64,000 bases of DNA from Chrysomallon squamiferum (taxonomy: Eukaryota > Mollusca > Gastropoda > Neomphalida > Peltospiridae). The stretch spans positions 39,594,751 through 39,658,750 of the forward strand of contig CM022670.1 in assembly GCA_012295275.1 (NCBI GenBank), given 5' to 3'. This document shows, piece after piece, positions 37,560 to 50,520 of this stretch (position 1 is its first letter; each line of letters begins with the position of its first letter). The translations under genes were made by a program, and so were the position numbers. The notes under the pieces are model-generated. The model did not search any database, was not told the origin of the DNA, and was given only the letters and a program-made list of their open reading frames with translations.

Positions 37560-39190
37560 CGATGCCATCAAGGACGGATGTTTTTTCCGGTGAGTGTTTT
37601 ATTTACTGTCAAAAAAGATAATAGGAAAGTTAAAGGACGTGGTGATGTGGAAACCACGTTGCTCACTGGTCAGACGACGTTGCCTCGGGTCGGTTGACAC
37701 GACTGGCGAGCTGGCCTCGCAGCAACAACGTCAGCCACAGGAGGCTTTATTAAAATATTATTAACGGCTGTTTAGGGAAATAGATTATTGATTTGATCAC
37801 TGGAACTCTCACCATGTTGAGTAGAAATAACAAAACAAACAAAAAAAATAGATGTTGTAAATAAACAAGGTTGTAGAATTCGATAGTATTGTTGTCAGTG
37901 TGCGTTAATGTCGATGTTTTGAGGTTACGCGTGGGAGATATGGTGATGGTGGTGGTACCGGTTTATACGTGTGTGTGTGTGTGTGTGTGTGTGCGTGCGT
38001 GTGTGTGTGCGTTGAGGGATTACTTGAGTAATTTTTATATTAGTTATAACTAAATCGATTAACGATTTTATTATTACAGACTTTTTTTTCTTATTACACA
38101 TACTTGAATCTCGACACGTATATAGATTTCGTGTTTCTGCTCATAAAAGAAGCCAGCTCAGATCATGATTTTAAATCCGGTACGATCAACTGTGAGTTAT
38201 TTCCTTTTTCAAAATTAGATTAACACGCGCCAAGACCATACAAACTCTTGGGTTTATAGGATCTTATTAATGATGACGAACGATTTACAGGATGTCATCG
38301 TTTTTTGCCACATAAAGCCGCGGATTCCTAGGATCTGTGGACGTGTAATCAAACCCCTAATATTTACAGGAACAGTCGAATTTTATTAACTATACAAGTC
38401 TTACGTTTCAAATGTTATTAAAAGTGTTTATGGTCAATAAAATACTAGATCCAAAGTTATACAGTCGAGACGTAGACCTTCTGGACGATATTCAATTCTA
38501 AATTAGGGTTCAAACGACCTAACGATGTATAGTCAAGAACTAGCATTTTCAGGATCTTAGGTTTTATGGTTAAAGATCCCTTCTGATTTATACGATCAAA
38601 TAATTTATTATCATTCAAGCCTTAGGGTTTTTCAAGACCTAACTGTATATGGTCAGTAATACTAGCCTTGGGATTAACAAGCTCTAACCTCATGGGCAAA
38701 TGACAAGAACTATCAGTTTACTGGTTGTAGGAATTACCCTAACGATTCCAGTGTGCGTTGGCGCCGGCTAACATCAACATTATTGTACTTCCCGCATTGC
38801 TGTAACCATTACTAATGTCTTTTGTTAGCAGCTTCACCTGTTTACTTGTAAAACCCCCGCCATGACGAGATATCGTATTTGTCATGTTACCCACAGCAGC
38901 CCATGTGTGTTTGGACAAAGGTCAATATCTACCAGGCTAGTGTCAGGCTGAGGTGTTTGGTACTGCAGTCGTACAATTCAGAACAGCTGGTACCATCTTT
39001 TGTTTACAGAGAAATTCCATCTACGTTTTCATAATAGAATGTTTTTGTTGCACTGTAAGCGAGTGGGTGTTGGGTGTGAAGGAGGGTGTGGTACATTTAC
39101 GGAATTGTTGTGTGTGTAAACTATGATAAGAATTCGTCTTTGTTATTAAAATAAACTATCTGTCTCAAAGTCGTTCTGAAACAACAAGCA
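37560..39190. other. Unique sequence with a degenerate ~119-bp repeat
   Basis: GACCTAAC.GTATA.GTCA..AA.ACTAGC recurs at about 38517 and 38636, with a weaker relative near 38418. A (GT)n lies at about 37974-38010. No gene recognised. Confidence 0.4.
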
Positions 39191-39192
39191 GA

Positions 39193-39312
<120 letters not shown>

Positions 39313-39422
39313 TTTCTCTATCTATATATATATATATTTATATATATATACATCCCTCTATCTGTGTCTCTCTCTTTCTACCTATTCATTAATCTGCCTC
39401 TTTTTCACTCTCACGTATCAAC

Positions 39423-39460
<38 letters not shown>

Positions 39461-39740
39461 ACATGCAACTTAATTACACTGTAAGCATACAAGAACGGTC
39501 TGTAACAGTAGTTACACTTTATAAACTGATTTTTTTTACCTTTTAATTGCAAAACAAGTTACAACTTTATGTTTTCTATGAACAAAAGCGCAGACAGATG
39601 ATTGAGTTCCATTACTTTGTAAGGATGCTTAATAGAATGAATTGTACACTCACAGAGTTCCACTATTTCTGTTTCTCACTGTTTTTGTATTCATGTACAT
39701 ACGCTGTTTTTCAAATACCTCGTAAACAATTTTTTTAATA

Positions 39741-39765
39741 AAAAAAAAAAAAAAAAAAAAAAAAA
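39741..39765. repeat. Poly-A run
   Basis: About 25 A, just after the AATAAA-like TTTAATAAAA. Confidence 0.8.
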
Positions 39766-39926
39766 CTTCAAAGGCTTCAAATTGGAAATCACTTTTTAAA
39801 ACAATTACGTTAAAAGACGAATTTGTATCATGGCATTCTACAAGTGTTTATAATGATCTAATTCAGAGTGTCAAACTGACATTCCTATAACAACGCGAAA
39901 TTTATATTTATTATTAATGTTGTTGT

Positions 39927-40024
39927 TACTACTACTACTACTACTACTCCTACTACTACTACTACTACTACTCCTACTACAACTACTACTACTACTACTA
40001 TTACTACTACAACTACTACTACTA
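39927..40024. repeat. (ACT)n trinucleotide array
   Basis: Imperfect ACT units with CTC and AAC interruptions. Confidence 0.9.
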
Positions 40025-40381
40025 CCATTTTACGAAATTTACTTCACTAGAAACTAAAGCAAGTGATGCTATTTGTTCTAAAAAACCTCACTGGTCTGTC
40101 TGTGCACTGATCCTATGGTTTCAGATTACTTACTAATCTCGGCTTTGATCTGTTTGGAATGTGCACTGAAATACTCCAGTTTCCACCTAACACTGCTCCA
40201 TTAATGTTCAGTAAAATGTTTACTCGAAAAAATGAGATAACTGCGTGTATTTAGTTTTTCTGTAATAATTATGCACATACTTAAAAGAAGGAACAAATGT
40301 TTTATTCAACAACCATTCAGTACATTTTAAAGGACGAATATGTGACGTAAGGTTTACAAACATTCTGACGATTATAACGTA

Positions 40382-40382
<1 letters not shown>

Positions 40383-40429
<47 letters not shown>

Positions 40430-40650
40430 AAAAAAAACCCACAAAAAACACACGAGCACATAAACACATACAGATACAAATACACACACATACATACATA
40501 TATACAAATATACATACGTACATATATACATACACACACATACATATATACATACACACACACATACATACATACATACATACATACATACATACATACA
40601 TACATACATACATACATACAGACAGACACACATACATATACATACATACG
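40383..40650. repeat. (AC)n and (ATAC)n arrays
   Basis: AC at 40383-40425, then CATA-type tetramers to about 40650 ending in CAGA. Confidence 0.95.
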
Positions 40651-40670
40651 TAATCAACAATACATACATA

Positions 40671-41009
40671 ATGGTATCAAGACTATTCAACAATAGCATG
40701 CAAAGACTATTACGGTGTAGCATGCAAAGTAATACTTCTTTTATGTCATTACTGTTACTGAACTATTTCTGTGTTATTACACTAGCTATATTCACTAACA
40801 GGGAATCTGCACATTACAGAATGTCTAGAGGTTTTATTAAACCCAGACGTCTACTTCTCATAAATGCTGAGTTTTTTTCTTCTTCTTCTTTTTCTGAAAT
40901 ACAACTAACGATCTGTTATATGTCGCCAAGTAACCACTTAGAATTTTATCACATTTGGCAATACTTGCACAAGTCATATAACTGGGTATCTTTTAAAGAT
41001 AGATGTTAA
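40671..41009 (+). CDS. Unassigned 112-codon ORF with ATG start
   Basis: An ATG-initiated frame in non-repetitive, moderately AT-rich sequence just after an ATAC array. The product has a hydrophobic stretch at about residues 25-42 (SFMSLLLLNYFCVITLAIF) that could be a signal anchor, then a basic C-terminal half. A 12-base direct repeat (TAGCATGCAAAG) lies near its start. No family is recognised and no introns or promoter support it, so chance is likely. Confidence 0.15.
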   Translation: MVSRLFNNSMQRLLRCSMQSNTSFMSLLLLNYFCVITLAIFTNRESAHYRMSRGFIKPRRLLLINAEFFSSSSFSEIQLTICYMSPSNHLEFYHIWQYLHKSYNWVSFKDRC

Positions 41010-44000
41010 ATTTAGCCAGACGTTTCTTTTATAGGAAAAAAAAAAAAAAATACAGTTTAAAACAGAGGTATATTTTCCTCTGGTTTCACTGAAGCGTTCA
41101 AGATGAAGGTATTCCTTTCTTCATTTATGATCATTTGTTATGTGCACTGAAACAGAAATAATTTGGATTATTATTATATTTTTTTTTTTTATCCAGAAGC
41201 ATAACTCCTGCCCAGAATGATTAAGTGCCAGATAAGATAACGACGAAAATGTTGAACTAGCATATAAACAGGACACGGCGTAAACTTTTAGCATCAGTTT
41301 TTTCAGGTAGTAATCTAACCCGAGGTAGATGTGGTATTTCCCTTCTCAGTATGAAGGAGGGTGGGGGGTGACTGAAGAAACGCACTGGAAGAAAATGCAA
41401 CAACATATACTTGGGATATTTTCTTTTGAAATAAGCAAACTATATTTACAAGGGGACAATGTCTCACGGTGCCATTATTTATTTATTTATCATCATCATC
41501 ATTTTCATTATTTATTTATCTTCATCATCATCATTATTATTGTTGTTGATGTTTTTGTTGTTACTGTTATTGTTATTAGTAGTACTATTTTTATCTACAA
41601 GTTAAATTCATCTCATTCATGCTTTCCTGCCCATTTTAAAAAAAAAAAAATTATATTATTATTATTTTTTGATTGCTCTCCTAGCTCTTTTATGAATATT
41701 ATACGAAATACAACATACAACCCTCTACGTTTTGGCCTTGGCAAATGTAAACATAAACACATTACACAACGATTACCTTAGTAGTTACGTGTGCACGCTG
41801 TGTTTGAATACGAACATCACTGTTACACGGAAACACGTTTTATTACGATATATAACACAACTCTGCAATAATTACTTACCATAATTTCTGTTCAGCACAG
41901 ATACAGTTCTTCTGGGAAACAGTCCCTGACAATGATACGATAATACAGAAAAAAAAAAAAAAAAAGATAAAGAGTTGAATAACGAATATATTTGTTAAAG
42001 GAAATAAAGCGTGTATTGTTATAAAGGATGCAGTTTATCTTTAAAAAATTACGTAAAACACGAAATGCATGTTTTGTATTGTTCTCTTTATTCATCAAGG
42101 AATTCGATAACCACTGTATCCCATGTTCGCCTGTTTCACTGTTTAAAGTTTCGAGGAAATAACTAATTCTTGAAACGGATTATTTATATACGTTTATGTG
42201 CAATTTATAATACATCTAACAAAACAAAAAAAAAAAATTGTCTTACTTAGCTATTTCTTTAATACAAGTGTGTGTGTTCTTTGTACTTTGAATACATAAA
42301 AACGAAGATGGATATACATGTGAAATAAACAAAATTCTTTGTCTACATCAGAGGAACTTATTTATGGTCTGTTTGCTCTAACGTAATGGGAATAATAAGA
42401 CGCTTTACACTGTGCAGCGGAACGACATAGAAAACAGTTTGTATTTTTCTCAGTGTATTCTCTTTATCGTAGATTGCTGATATGCATGTGAAACTATCAA
42501 CAAGAATTATCTACTTGTTTTTCAAAACATTTGTAATAGCTACAGTTTTAATAACAGCCCATTCATTGTTGATTACTGAATCGTCCTCTTTAGAGGAAAC
42601 ACACCAGACAGGAGAGCACATACCACGTAGTTTGATGTTGAGTAGTGGGTCACCAAGGTCACAGCGTAAATAAAGTTCGTGTTAGAATTTTTGAGAACTA
42701 TATAAATCAAAAACATTTCTGTATTTTTGTATTTTGTGGGGTTTTTTATTTTGTTATTTGTTGTTGTTGTTCTTGTGGGTTGTTCTTTTTTTCTGTTTTT
42801 CTTCCTTCATATATATATATATATTTTTTATTTATTTATATATTTTTTTCTGTGAGAATTAATTTATACATCTATTTCTGTATAGGTTTGAGGAATATCT
42901 TGTGGTAAATTAGACACATATACAATGATAGTTTAAACACACACCACGTGGCGAAATAAATGTGGACTGGTAAAGGTTAGTATTTATCAAACTAATGTCT
43001 GTTCCTGGAATGTGAAATAAATATGATCATTTACTGGGTAGGCCTGAATATTAAAAACATTCCCAGTGTTTAAGTAAAACTAATCTGTTTCGTTCCTGTG
43101 TACAAGTTATTGAGATAAACTTCCAGAATGGTAAAATGTCAGTTGGTGAAAGCAGGGCGGCATAGATGTTGTGTAAATGATAAATATTTAATTTCCAATA
43201 TTCTCGTGGTCGTCATATATCAGACTTTCCAGTTAGTCTTCCAATACTGTTTTATCAAAAAAAAAAAAAAAAAAACGTGTTTTCCAGCTAACGGGAAGGT
43301 TCGTATAAAAGATTATTTTTTGTAGTAGATCAGGAAATGTTTTTTTTATTTATTTTTATTTTTTTTTTATTTTAATGTTTGACACCTAATAACCATTTAT
43401 CATGAAATATGAATACAATTATATGACTGTAATCATTATTATTCTACACCTGAACATTGTACTTGGCAATAACTGTACACAGAACGCTAATGCCGGAACA
43501 CGTGAATACAAATTCCAAATTAATAATTCATTAATTCATTACTAACGTAGATAAATTACACAGTCTTACCTATGTCATCAAGCGCCGTCACTTGACACCG
43601 CTAGCGGTAAAGCTGTTCTAAAATAAACTACTACATTTAGTAACATCATCTTTGCTCTTTCCCTGGGGACTTATCTATCACAGACACGAAAAACTACACG
43701 CACAGATTGCGATCTAGTCTGACTTTAGCGAACAAAACCAATAAACGAACTCCAAAATAACTCGGAGAGGGCCAAACTACACTTTCCTGTCCTTTGGCAA
43801 TGAAAGTAACGTTCAGACTGCAAACGGAATGACCACGCGAAGATCTGGTCACGGAATAACCACTCATTAGTCGACGGCAGATACAAGGTTGGCAGCAGCT
43901 TGCTGACTACGGTGCCTCAACGGGTTAACAGCCACGTATAATTTTACATGATGTACATCTGGTGTTGTTAAGGTGTATTCTGATCGTACAGTTAGAAAAC

Positions 44001-44790
44001 GTATTGCACCTGTCACCAAGGAACAGTTAACGCTTACAGTTTATGTACATGTTTGATCTTTGTTATACTACATGCCAAGCGCCTTGTTTATAATTTTTTA
44101 TGTATCTCTGTCTGTCCGTCTGACTAACTTGTTCTATTAATTTATCTAACTACACAGCAACCACGTTCCTGTATACTTTACCTTTCTGTCTGATTGAGTG
44201 ACTACCTTCCTACCTACCTAACATCTGTATGTCCCTCTGTCTATCTATTTACCTGTCTCTCTATTTAACTGTCTGTCTGTCTGTCAGTCTATCTGTATTT
44301 CTGATTGTTTGCAAGCCAATCTATCTGACACACATCTTTCTCGTTCTTATCTCCATCCCTTCTTCGTTTCTAATCCCACGATTCCTGACATAATCACGCT
44401 CACACGATTTTTCAATGACTTAACAAATTGACACGAACTTGATTCAGCCTGTTTGGATTGAGTGCGTGCATCTGTTATGCTTGATGTGTATTCTGTTCGT
44501 AGATGTTAGAACAGTTTTTACACCTCTCGGCAAGGAGCAGTTATCTTCTACAAAGTGTTTACAATAAGATGCTGTGTTGAACGAGGCGGGTCCTCTGTAA
44601 ACACTTTAATTCAGCAGGGTTTAATTACAGCTTTTATCTTATCTCAGTGGATAAGACGTCTTCTTTCTCATTTGTTTGTATCTGATTTGTGAATTTTTAT
44701 AAGTCATTATACATTTAAATGAAAAAACAAAGTCTGGAAGCGCTCCGTCTGTGTGTGTGTGTGTGTGTCTCTCTCTCTGTCTCTCTCTCT
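41010..44790. other. Unique AT-rich sequence, no gene recognised
   Basis: ATC/ATT triplets at about 41490-41585. A minus-strand TAG/GTAAG donor-like site lies at about 43568, below a GC-richer stretch at 43580-43900 that could be an untranslated exon. Nothing firmer is visible. Confidence 0.3.
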
Positions 44791-44794
44791 TATG

Positions 44795-44857
44795 AATATG
44801 TTTGTGAATTTAAATCTAATTTTTTTTTATCAATATGTTTGTGAATTTAAATCTAAT
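44795..44857. repeat. 26-bp direct duplication
   Basis: Identical 26-base words at 44795-44820 and 44832-44857, separated by an 11-base T-rich spacer. Confidence 0.9.
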
Positions 44858-44966
44858 ACTATGTGGAAGCCAAAACCATATTAATGAAGCAACTTTCATT
44901 TTATCGACTTTTCGAAATCAACATTAATATTAATTTTGACAAACTGATTCGCAAACTAAATCACGT

Positions 44967-45058
44967 TTGCTGGTAGCGCAGTCGGTGAACATTTCGAAAT
45001 CTCAAAATGCACGTCATGTCGGAATAACGCGCATTCGAATGCTTTAGTCCTTCAGCAA
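44967..45058 (+). other. tRNA-like relic / SINE head
   Basis: TTGCTGG at the 5' end can pair with TCAGCAA at the 3' end (7 bp, one G-T). TAGCGCAGTCGG matches an A-box and GCATTCGAATGC resembles a B-box. At 92 bases with a broken T-stem it is not a functional tRNA. Confidence 0.3.
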
Positions 45059-45239
45059 ACCTCTGACCTGCGATTCCACAGACTCGGTTTTTAATTACAG
45101 TGTTAATAACGAGGTCGCTCATTCTGCACGAGCACTTCGTGTTACACAGGATACACTGGTCTCAGGAGATGATTCATTGTGTCAGCGACTAACTCAGATT
45201 AGCAGCATTAGGGATGCACCAATGACGACCAATGTGCAT

Positions 45240-45667
45240 GATGAGGTTTCAATTCATTTAGAAATTGATTGGACGAATATTGGGGGTACGGTTTCAGTAT
45301 TTGTACTTTACCCCCAACACTTCCAATCTGGAAATTAATACAGGAACATGGAAAGCAGTATTACAATATTCTATTTCATCATCCAGGCCCTTTTCAGAAG
45401 TTAAAAGACGAGCTTGGGAAGGGCTGTTGCAATTTTCTGTTTTAAACCGCCTCATTCAAATTTAGAAATGAATTCAAGAATACAGAACTATTTTACAATA
45501 TTCATTTTAGCTGTTCTGCCATTCAGAAATTAGTATAACTAAAGAACTGTGTTCCACTGTCACAATAATTTGTTGTATCAGCCAACACAGGCTCCCTTCA
45601 GTTTAGAAATGTATAACGTACGGGCACCTTTGTGATATTCTGCTTAACCCAACCATCTGATATGATA
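45240..45667. repeat. ~67-bp degenerate tandem repeat, about six copies
   Basis: The anchor (T)TTAGAAATT or variant recurs at about 45261, 45331, 45398, 45465, 45526 and 45606. Each copy continues with a GAAC/GGAC..G stretch and TTACAATATTCT-like sequence. The plus-strand frame at 45265-45465 reads through two to three units. Confidence 0.65.
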
Positions 45668-45830
45668 ACAGGTTATGTATCAATGTATCTATCTGCCTGA
45701 AAGTATTTCTGTGTCTCTGCCGATCTGTATTTTTCTCTGCTGTCTCTTTATCTAAATCACCAATCTCTTCTCAGACATATACTCTCTTTCTTTCTCTTAT
45801 ACGTATACATTCAAACATTAAGATATACTT

Positions 45831-45968
45831 ACACAGACAGACAGACAGACGGACAGCTAGACATATAGACAGACAGACACACAAACATATACATACATAT
45901 ATACACATATTCATACATACATACACATATTCATACATACATATTCATACATATATAGACATTCATAT

Positions 45969-45999
<31 letters not shown>

Positions 46000-46063
46000 C
46001 TCACACACATTAAAACACATTTACATATATACATATACACACATACATACATACATATATATA
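45831..46063. repeat. CAGA and ATAC arrays
   Basis: Short CAGA block followed by CATA/ATAT units. Confidence 0.85.
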
Positions 46064-46069
46064 ATATTT

Positions 46070-46900
46070 ATTCAGAGAGAAAGTGAAAAAGAGAAATAGA
46101 AAAAAAATAGAGAGATGGATGGCATCTTTAACTGGAAGACAGAGAGGCACAGTTCTGTATTTTCGGACTTCACGTAATAAGATCAGTTCATTACTTCTGT
46201 CTGTTGTGTAATTTCCTTACATTAGTCTAGAATTACCAGACACGAAATATAATTCACTATTCTTTACATTTTCTACACAAAATAACATGACATTATCACA
46301 CACTTGTCCGACATAGTTTCAAAGAAGGTCAAAATAATTTGCGTATAGTTATTTATTTGTTTGAAATAAAAAAATATCTTTAATTCGAATGTTGTAACAG
46401 ATGTCGTCAAACGCAGTCATTGGAACTGAATAATTTTTCCGTCCAACTTGCAGTCATTTTAAAATTAATGAATAAAGTGGATTTAACGAGAACTCAACAC
46501 GTTTTAAAAATCAATAGTTATTAGATGTCAATCATGTTTCGCTGCTTGCAAAACTGGACGCCTCGGTAAACCGCGGTTTTCCCTTGACAAAAACGTTGGA
46601 TTTGAAAAATAATTGACTTTTTAAAACGAACGCTTCTATATAAATATAATGATACAAAATGATATAAAAGTTCGCAAGGACTGTTGCATAAAAGTAATCA
46701 ATTTGGAATCCAGGTTAAATAAATCATGATCGAAATAAAAGTGACATCTGACAGCAGACGACACATCGAAAACGCGAACTCTCATTCACTCTCTTTCTCT
46801 CTCTGTCTGTCTTTTTTAACTTCTAGAAGCGCCGCAGAACTGAAGAGCTTAAATAAATGATTAACATCTGTTTTCACAGCAGTGTACTAAAAGTCACACT
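46070..46900. other. Unique sequence downstream of the 47 kb candidate exon
   Basis: No feature supported. Confidence 0.4.
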
Positions 46901-46903
46901 TAC

Positions 46904-47083
46904 CTGCAGACTTTCAACAACAAATTCTTTAAGAAATTCTCGTAGTTCGCTTCTGGTCTGTTTCGGTTGATATTCCCTGTCTATTTTCCGCCGGCTATTA
47001 AGCAAGCACCATATGACCATTGCATTGCTGGTGAGACCGTCGGAGATCGGCAGAACCAATCACCAATAAGCGAATGACTGCTG
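46904..47083 (-). other. Candidate first exon with strong donor (possible receptor A 5' exon)
   Basis: On the minus strand a TATAAAA (47117-47111) is followed about 30 bases later by an initiator-like CAGTCA, then an ATG at 47020. From there 39 codons are open (MVIWCLLNSRRKIDREYQPK...VESLQ) up to a near-perfect donor, CAG then GTAAGT (donor at 46903). The next recognisable gene on this strand is receptor A, about 13.8 kb downstream. A TTTCTTAG acceptor at about 33085 would join this exon in phase 0 to the open frame leading into the receptor ATG. It could be a 5' UTR exon with a uORF, an alternative N-terminus, or the first exon of an unknown gene. No protein family is recognised. Confidence 0.4.
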
Positions 47084-47110
47084 CCAACACATAACAGAAC
47101 ACAGAACGTG

Positions 47111-47117
47111 TTTTATA
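47111..47117 (-). promoter_or_regulatory. TATA box upstream of the candidate exon
   Basis: TATAAAA on the minus strand at a normal distance from an initiator-like CAGTCA (about 47084). The motif lies in a near-palindrome (GTTTATAAAAC), and the plus strand also shows a TATAAAC followed by a TCAGTG and an AG/GTAAGT donor at about 47149. Firing in the other direction is therefore also possible. Confidence 0.35.
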
Positions 47118-47396
47118 AACACGAGAGATCTGTTGACTCAGTGTAGAGGTAAGTCGGCGTTTCACAAAGAACTTTTGTGTTTAGGTCGCTTCCTTTGATC
47201 GCGTCGAGCTAGGTATAAATAATACAGTCAGAATTTCATACAATACGAACAGAATAATCTAATATAATCTGTTGTTGTTGTTTTTCTTTGTGTTTGGGGG
47301 GGGGGGTGGATAAATGTTTGTGTGTGTGTGTGTGTGTTGTACCTTCTTTTTTCTTTCTGTCTTTTTTTTTCTTTTTCTTTCTAATTGGCTTTACAA

Positions 47397-47423
47397 TTTT
47401 TTTTTTTTTTTTTTTTTTTTTTT
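47397..47423. repeat. Poly-T run (27)
   Basis: 27 T. A run of ten G lies upstream at about 47297-47306. Confidence 0.85.
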
Positions 47424-47760
47424 CGGAACTTGGTAAAGGGTGGTTGGATGATATTTACGTTTAATAATATTTTAAATTATTATAATAGAGGTTTTACTTC
47501 TGTTGAAAACAAAAGAAAAACTGAAATGAACACCACATGTTTTCTCTTCAGATAATAGATGTAAGACATTTACAGAAATCTGGATAAAAAAAAAATCCCC
47601 AAAATAATGGGAAACTTCTCTCTTATCATTTGTAAAATATTAAAAGATAATGTACAAACGCTTAGGTTAATCCATGACTAAAACATGCAATTATTTAAAA
47701 TCGTTGTACGTAAATTAAGTTAGGTAGCAGTCTATTAAGTATTTATGATATATGATATGG

Positions 47761-47955
47761 TAAGAGAGAAGAATAAAGAATGGGGGGAAAGGAACAGAGA
47801 GAAAGAAGAACGAAGTAAAGATAGGGGAGGATGAAGAAAGACAGAAGAAAAAATAGAAAAAAGGAAAGAAAGAGAAGGATGAAGGAAGGAAAGAAAGAAT
47901 AAATGAAAAAACCATGAAAGAGAAGGAACGAAAGAAGGAATGGATGAGAGGAAAA
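47761..47955. repeat. Polypurine tract (GAAA/GGAA-rich)
   Basis: About 195 bp almost entirely purine on the plus strand, non-periodic. It explains the Ser/Phe-rich minus-strand ORFs. Confidence 0.8.
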
Positions 47956-47999
47956 ATAAACCTAGCACTAAATAACAAGCAACATCTTAATAAATATTA

Positions 48000-49000
48000 T
48001 AATCGAATGCCTGGACAATTTACATTATTAATATTTTATCAATTAGGTTTGAATTTTTAATATCAGTTGGCTAATGAAGCCTGACTGAAATTATTTGATG
48101 ACGTCAAACAGCTTCTGTTTCATGTAATATCCTTTCTAACTTCGTCAGTTTTTGAACACTTGTTTGTAAAATGTGTTTTATAATTTATTTTCTGAAATGA
48201 AAGGATGAGGAAATGTAAAAGTCTTTATTTTATTTCAGCCCCGATTTGCACAAAGACGAACGTATTCGTTATGTATGAAATAGACTTCGTAACAGATATT
48301 CATATTTCTGTTCTCTTTTGATCGTTCTTTCATTTCTTCTCTTCTTCAATTTTTTATTTTTATTTTTATTATTATTATTATTATTTTTTTTTTTTTTTTA
48401 GGTTTTTATCTTTATATTAATTTTTGTTTGGTTTATTTGTCGATTTTTTATTATTGTATGTTCGCTCTTTCGTTCTTTTATTAATTATTTGTTTGATTTT
48501 TTTCTTTCTTTCTTGTTTATTTATAATATATATTTTTTAATTTCAATATAGATTCATAAAAAACTTTCTCGCTTGAATTGAACACAGACTTGAAAATAAC
48601 TTATTTTTCCATCAGTTTATTAACAAGTGAATATTTTATCCTTATTTCGTGCGTTTTTGTCCTTTATGAGCAAGCTTACGAGTGATATCTAGAGCAATAC
48701 ACGTATAAAAAGATATGTTTGTGGTTACATGGATAGCTACATGAGGCTGAACTTATTTCTAATTTAAAAATTAGTTCAACATAACAGATGGAGAGATTCA
48801 TTTTAGAAACTTTTAGATGAGTTAGTTTATATCTAAGAACGTTTGATGTCCGTTTTAAGATAACTTTATAAATGCGTGTCTTATATTGGTGACCTGTTTA
48901 CTTGTACGGTAAAATGTTTCATTTTAAATTGAAGCTTACGACAAAAATGTTAAAATATGAGGAAAAAAATCAAAGATATTATTGTACACGTATTTATTTG
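48000..49000. other. Unique AT-rich, no gene seen
   Basis: T-rich stretches at 48350-48540 and a CRE at 48099. Nothing else supported. Confidence 0.4.
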
Positions 49001-49009
49001 CTATATACT

Positions 49010-49373
49010 TTATTAACAAAAACGTCATTGGCAGTTTTTATCATCATCATCATCAACATTATCATCATCATCATCATTATTATTATTATCATTTATTGTA
49101 ATCATCATTATCATTATTATTATTACATCATAATTATTAATATCATTTATTATCATCATCACCATTACTATCATTCATTATCATCATCATCAACATTATC
49201 ATCATCATCATTAATATTATTACATCATAATTATTAATATCATTTATTATCATCATCACCATTACTATCATTCATTATCATCATCATCATTATTAGTATA
49301 TTATTATTATTATTATCATTTATCATCATTGTCATTATCATCATCATCATCATCATCATTATTATAATTATTA
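49010..49373. repeat. ATC/ATT triplet region with a 97-bp tandem duplication
   Basis: A 97-bp unit starting TATTACATCATAATTATTAA at 49121 is repeated from 49218. Confidence 0.9.
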
Positions 49374-49737
49374 TTTGTAAAGGGATATAACAGTTTTATT
49401 TTATGTTTTGTATTCATCTAATAAACACGACATGCTGTGGTTAGATTTTTCTCAAACTGAATAAAAGTAATAACACAGATTCTTGTTCTTCTGCGCCTGA
49501 AAAAAAAAAAAAAAATACCTGCTGGCTTTGATCTCACCTGACAACGGAAATTGCTTCCTCGAATACCTTTGTGTTGAGACTGTTCATCATTTGTTGTTAC
49601 CATAATTAGGAAACAAAAGATGGACGAGTGTGGATGTGAGGGTAAACAGATGATAGGCGTGATTGTCAATGAACTACGAGTTTGTAAAGTAGTCGAAATA
49701 TACACAGTTATAACAACTATCAGTTCAAATATAGATA

Positions 49738-50115
49738 TATGTATGTATGTATGTATGTATATGTATATGTGTGTGTGTATATATTTACATTATATTATTA
49801 TATTATATTCATACATACATACATACATAACTAGTATTATGTTTTTATATGTAGATGTGTATGTGTGTATGTTTGTATGTGTGTATATATGTATGCATAT
49901 GTGTATATGTGTGTATATATTTATATTTATATTATATCATATTATATTCATACAAACATACATACATACATACATACATACATACATACATACACACATA
50001 CATATGCACACACACACACATATATATATACACACACATACATACCCACAAACGAACATACATATACCTACCTACCTACAAACATACATACATACATACG
50101 TATATACATACATAT
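49738..50115. repeat. GTAT and ATAC arrays in both orientations
   Basis: TATG-type units (49738-49915) and CATA-type units (about 49950-50110) lie close together. They are reverse-complementary and could pair. Confidence 0.85.
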
Positions 50116-50399
50116 ATGCACTGTACATTTTAATTAAAATTTCATTAAATGATTCATATACAGGATTCTCTTTGATACTGTCTGTCTCTGTTTTTTGTTT
50201 GTTTGTATATCTCTCACTCTTTCTGTTTTACCTGTCTGTCTATCTGTCAATATATCAATAAGCAAATGTACTGAATGTGCGCAAAGGCGTATCTAGCTAG
50301 TGAATTTTTAAGTAATCTGTTAGTGGTTTGCAGTTGTTGTAGCAATCGTTCACACCGTATCTGAAACCAGTTCACAGAAACGTAACACCTCGTCCTCTT

Positions 50400-50520
50400 T
50401 TGACAGTTCCGTGAATATCAGAGGTGTTCAACACCCACCCACCCACACACACACATACATACACAAAACACATATACACACATATACACACGTACATACG
50501 TACGTACGTACACGAACAAA
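50400..50520. repeat. CACC/CATA/ACGT short arrays
   Basis: Includes a self-complementary run GTACGTACGTAC at about 50499-50510. Confidence 0.7.

Noticed and set aside
45208-45300. Autonomous hAT transposon
   Set aside because: Only a loose terminus-like phrase. No transposase frame and no opposite terminus.
45265-45465. 66-aa ORF as a gene
   Set aside because: It reads through the degenerate 67-bp units, and its internal similarity reflects the DNA repeat.
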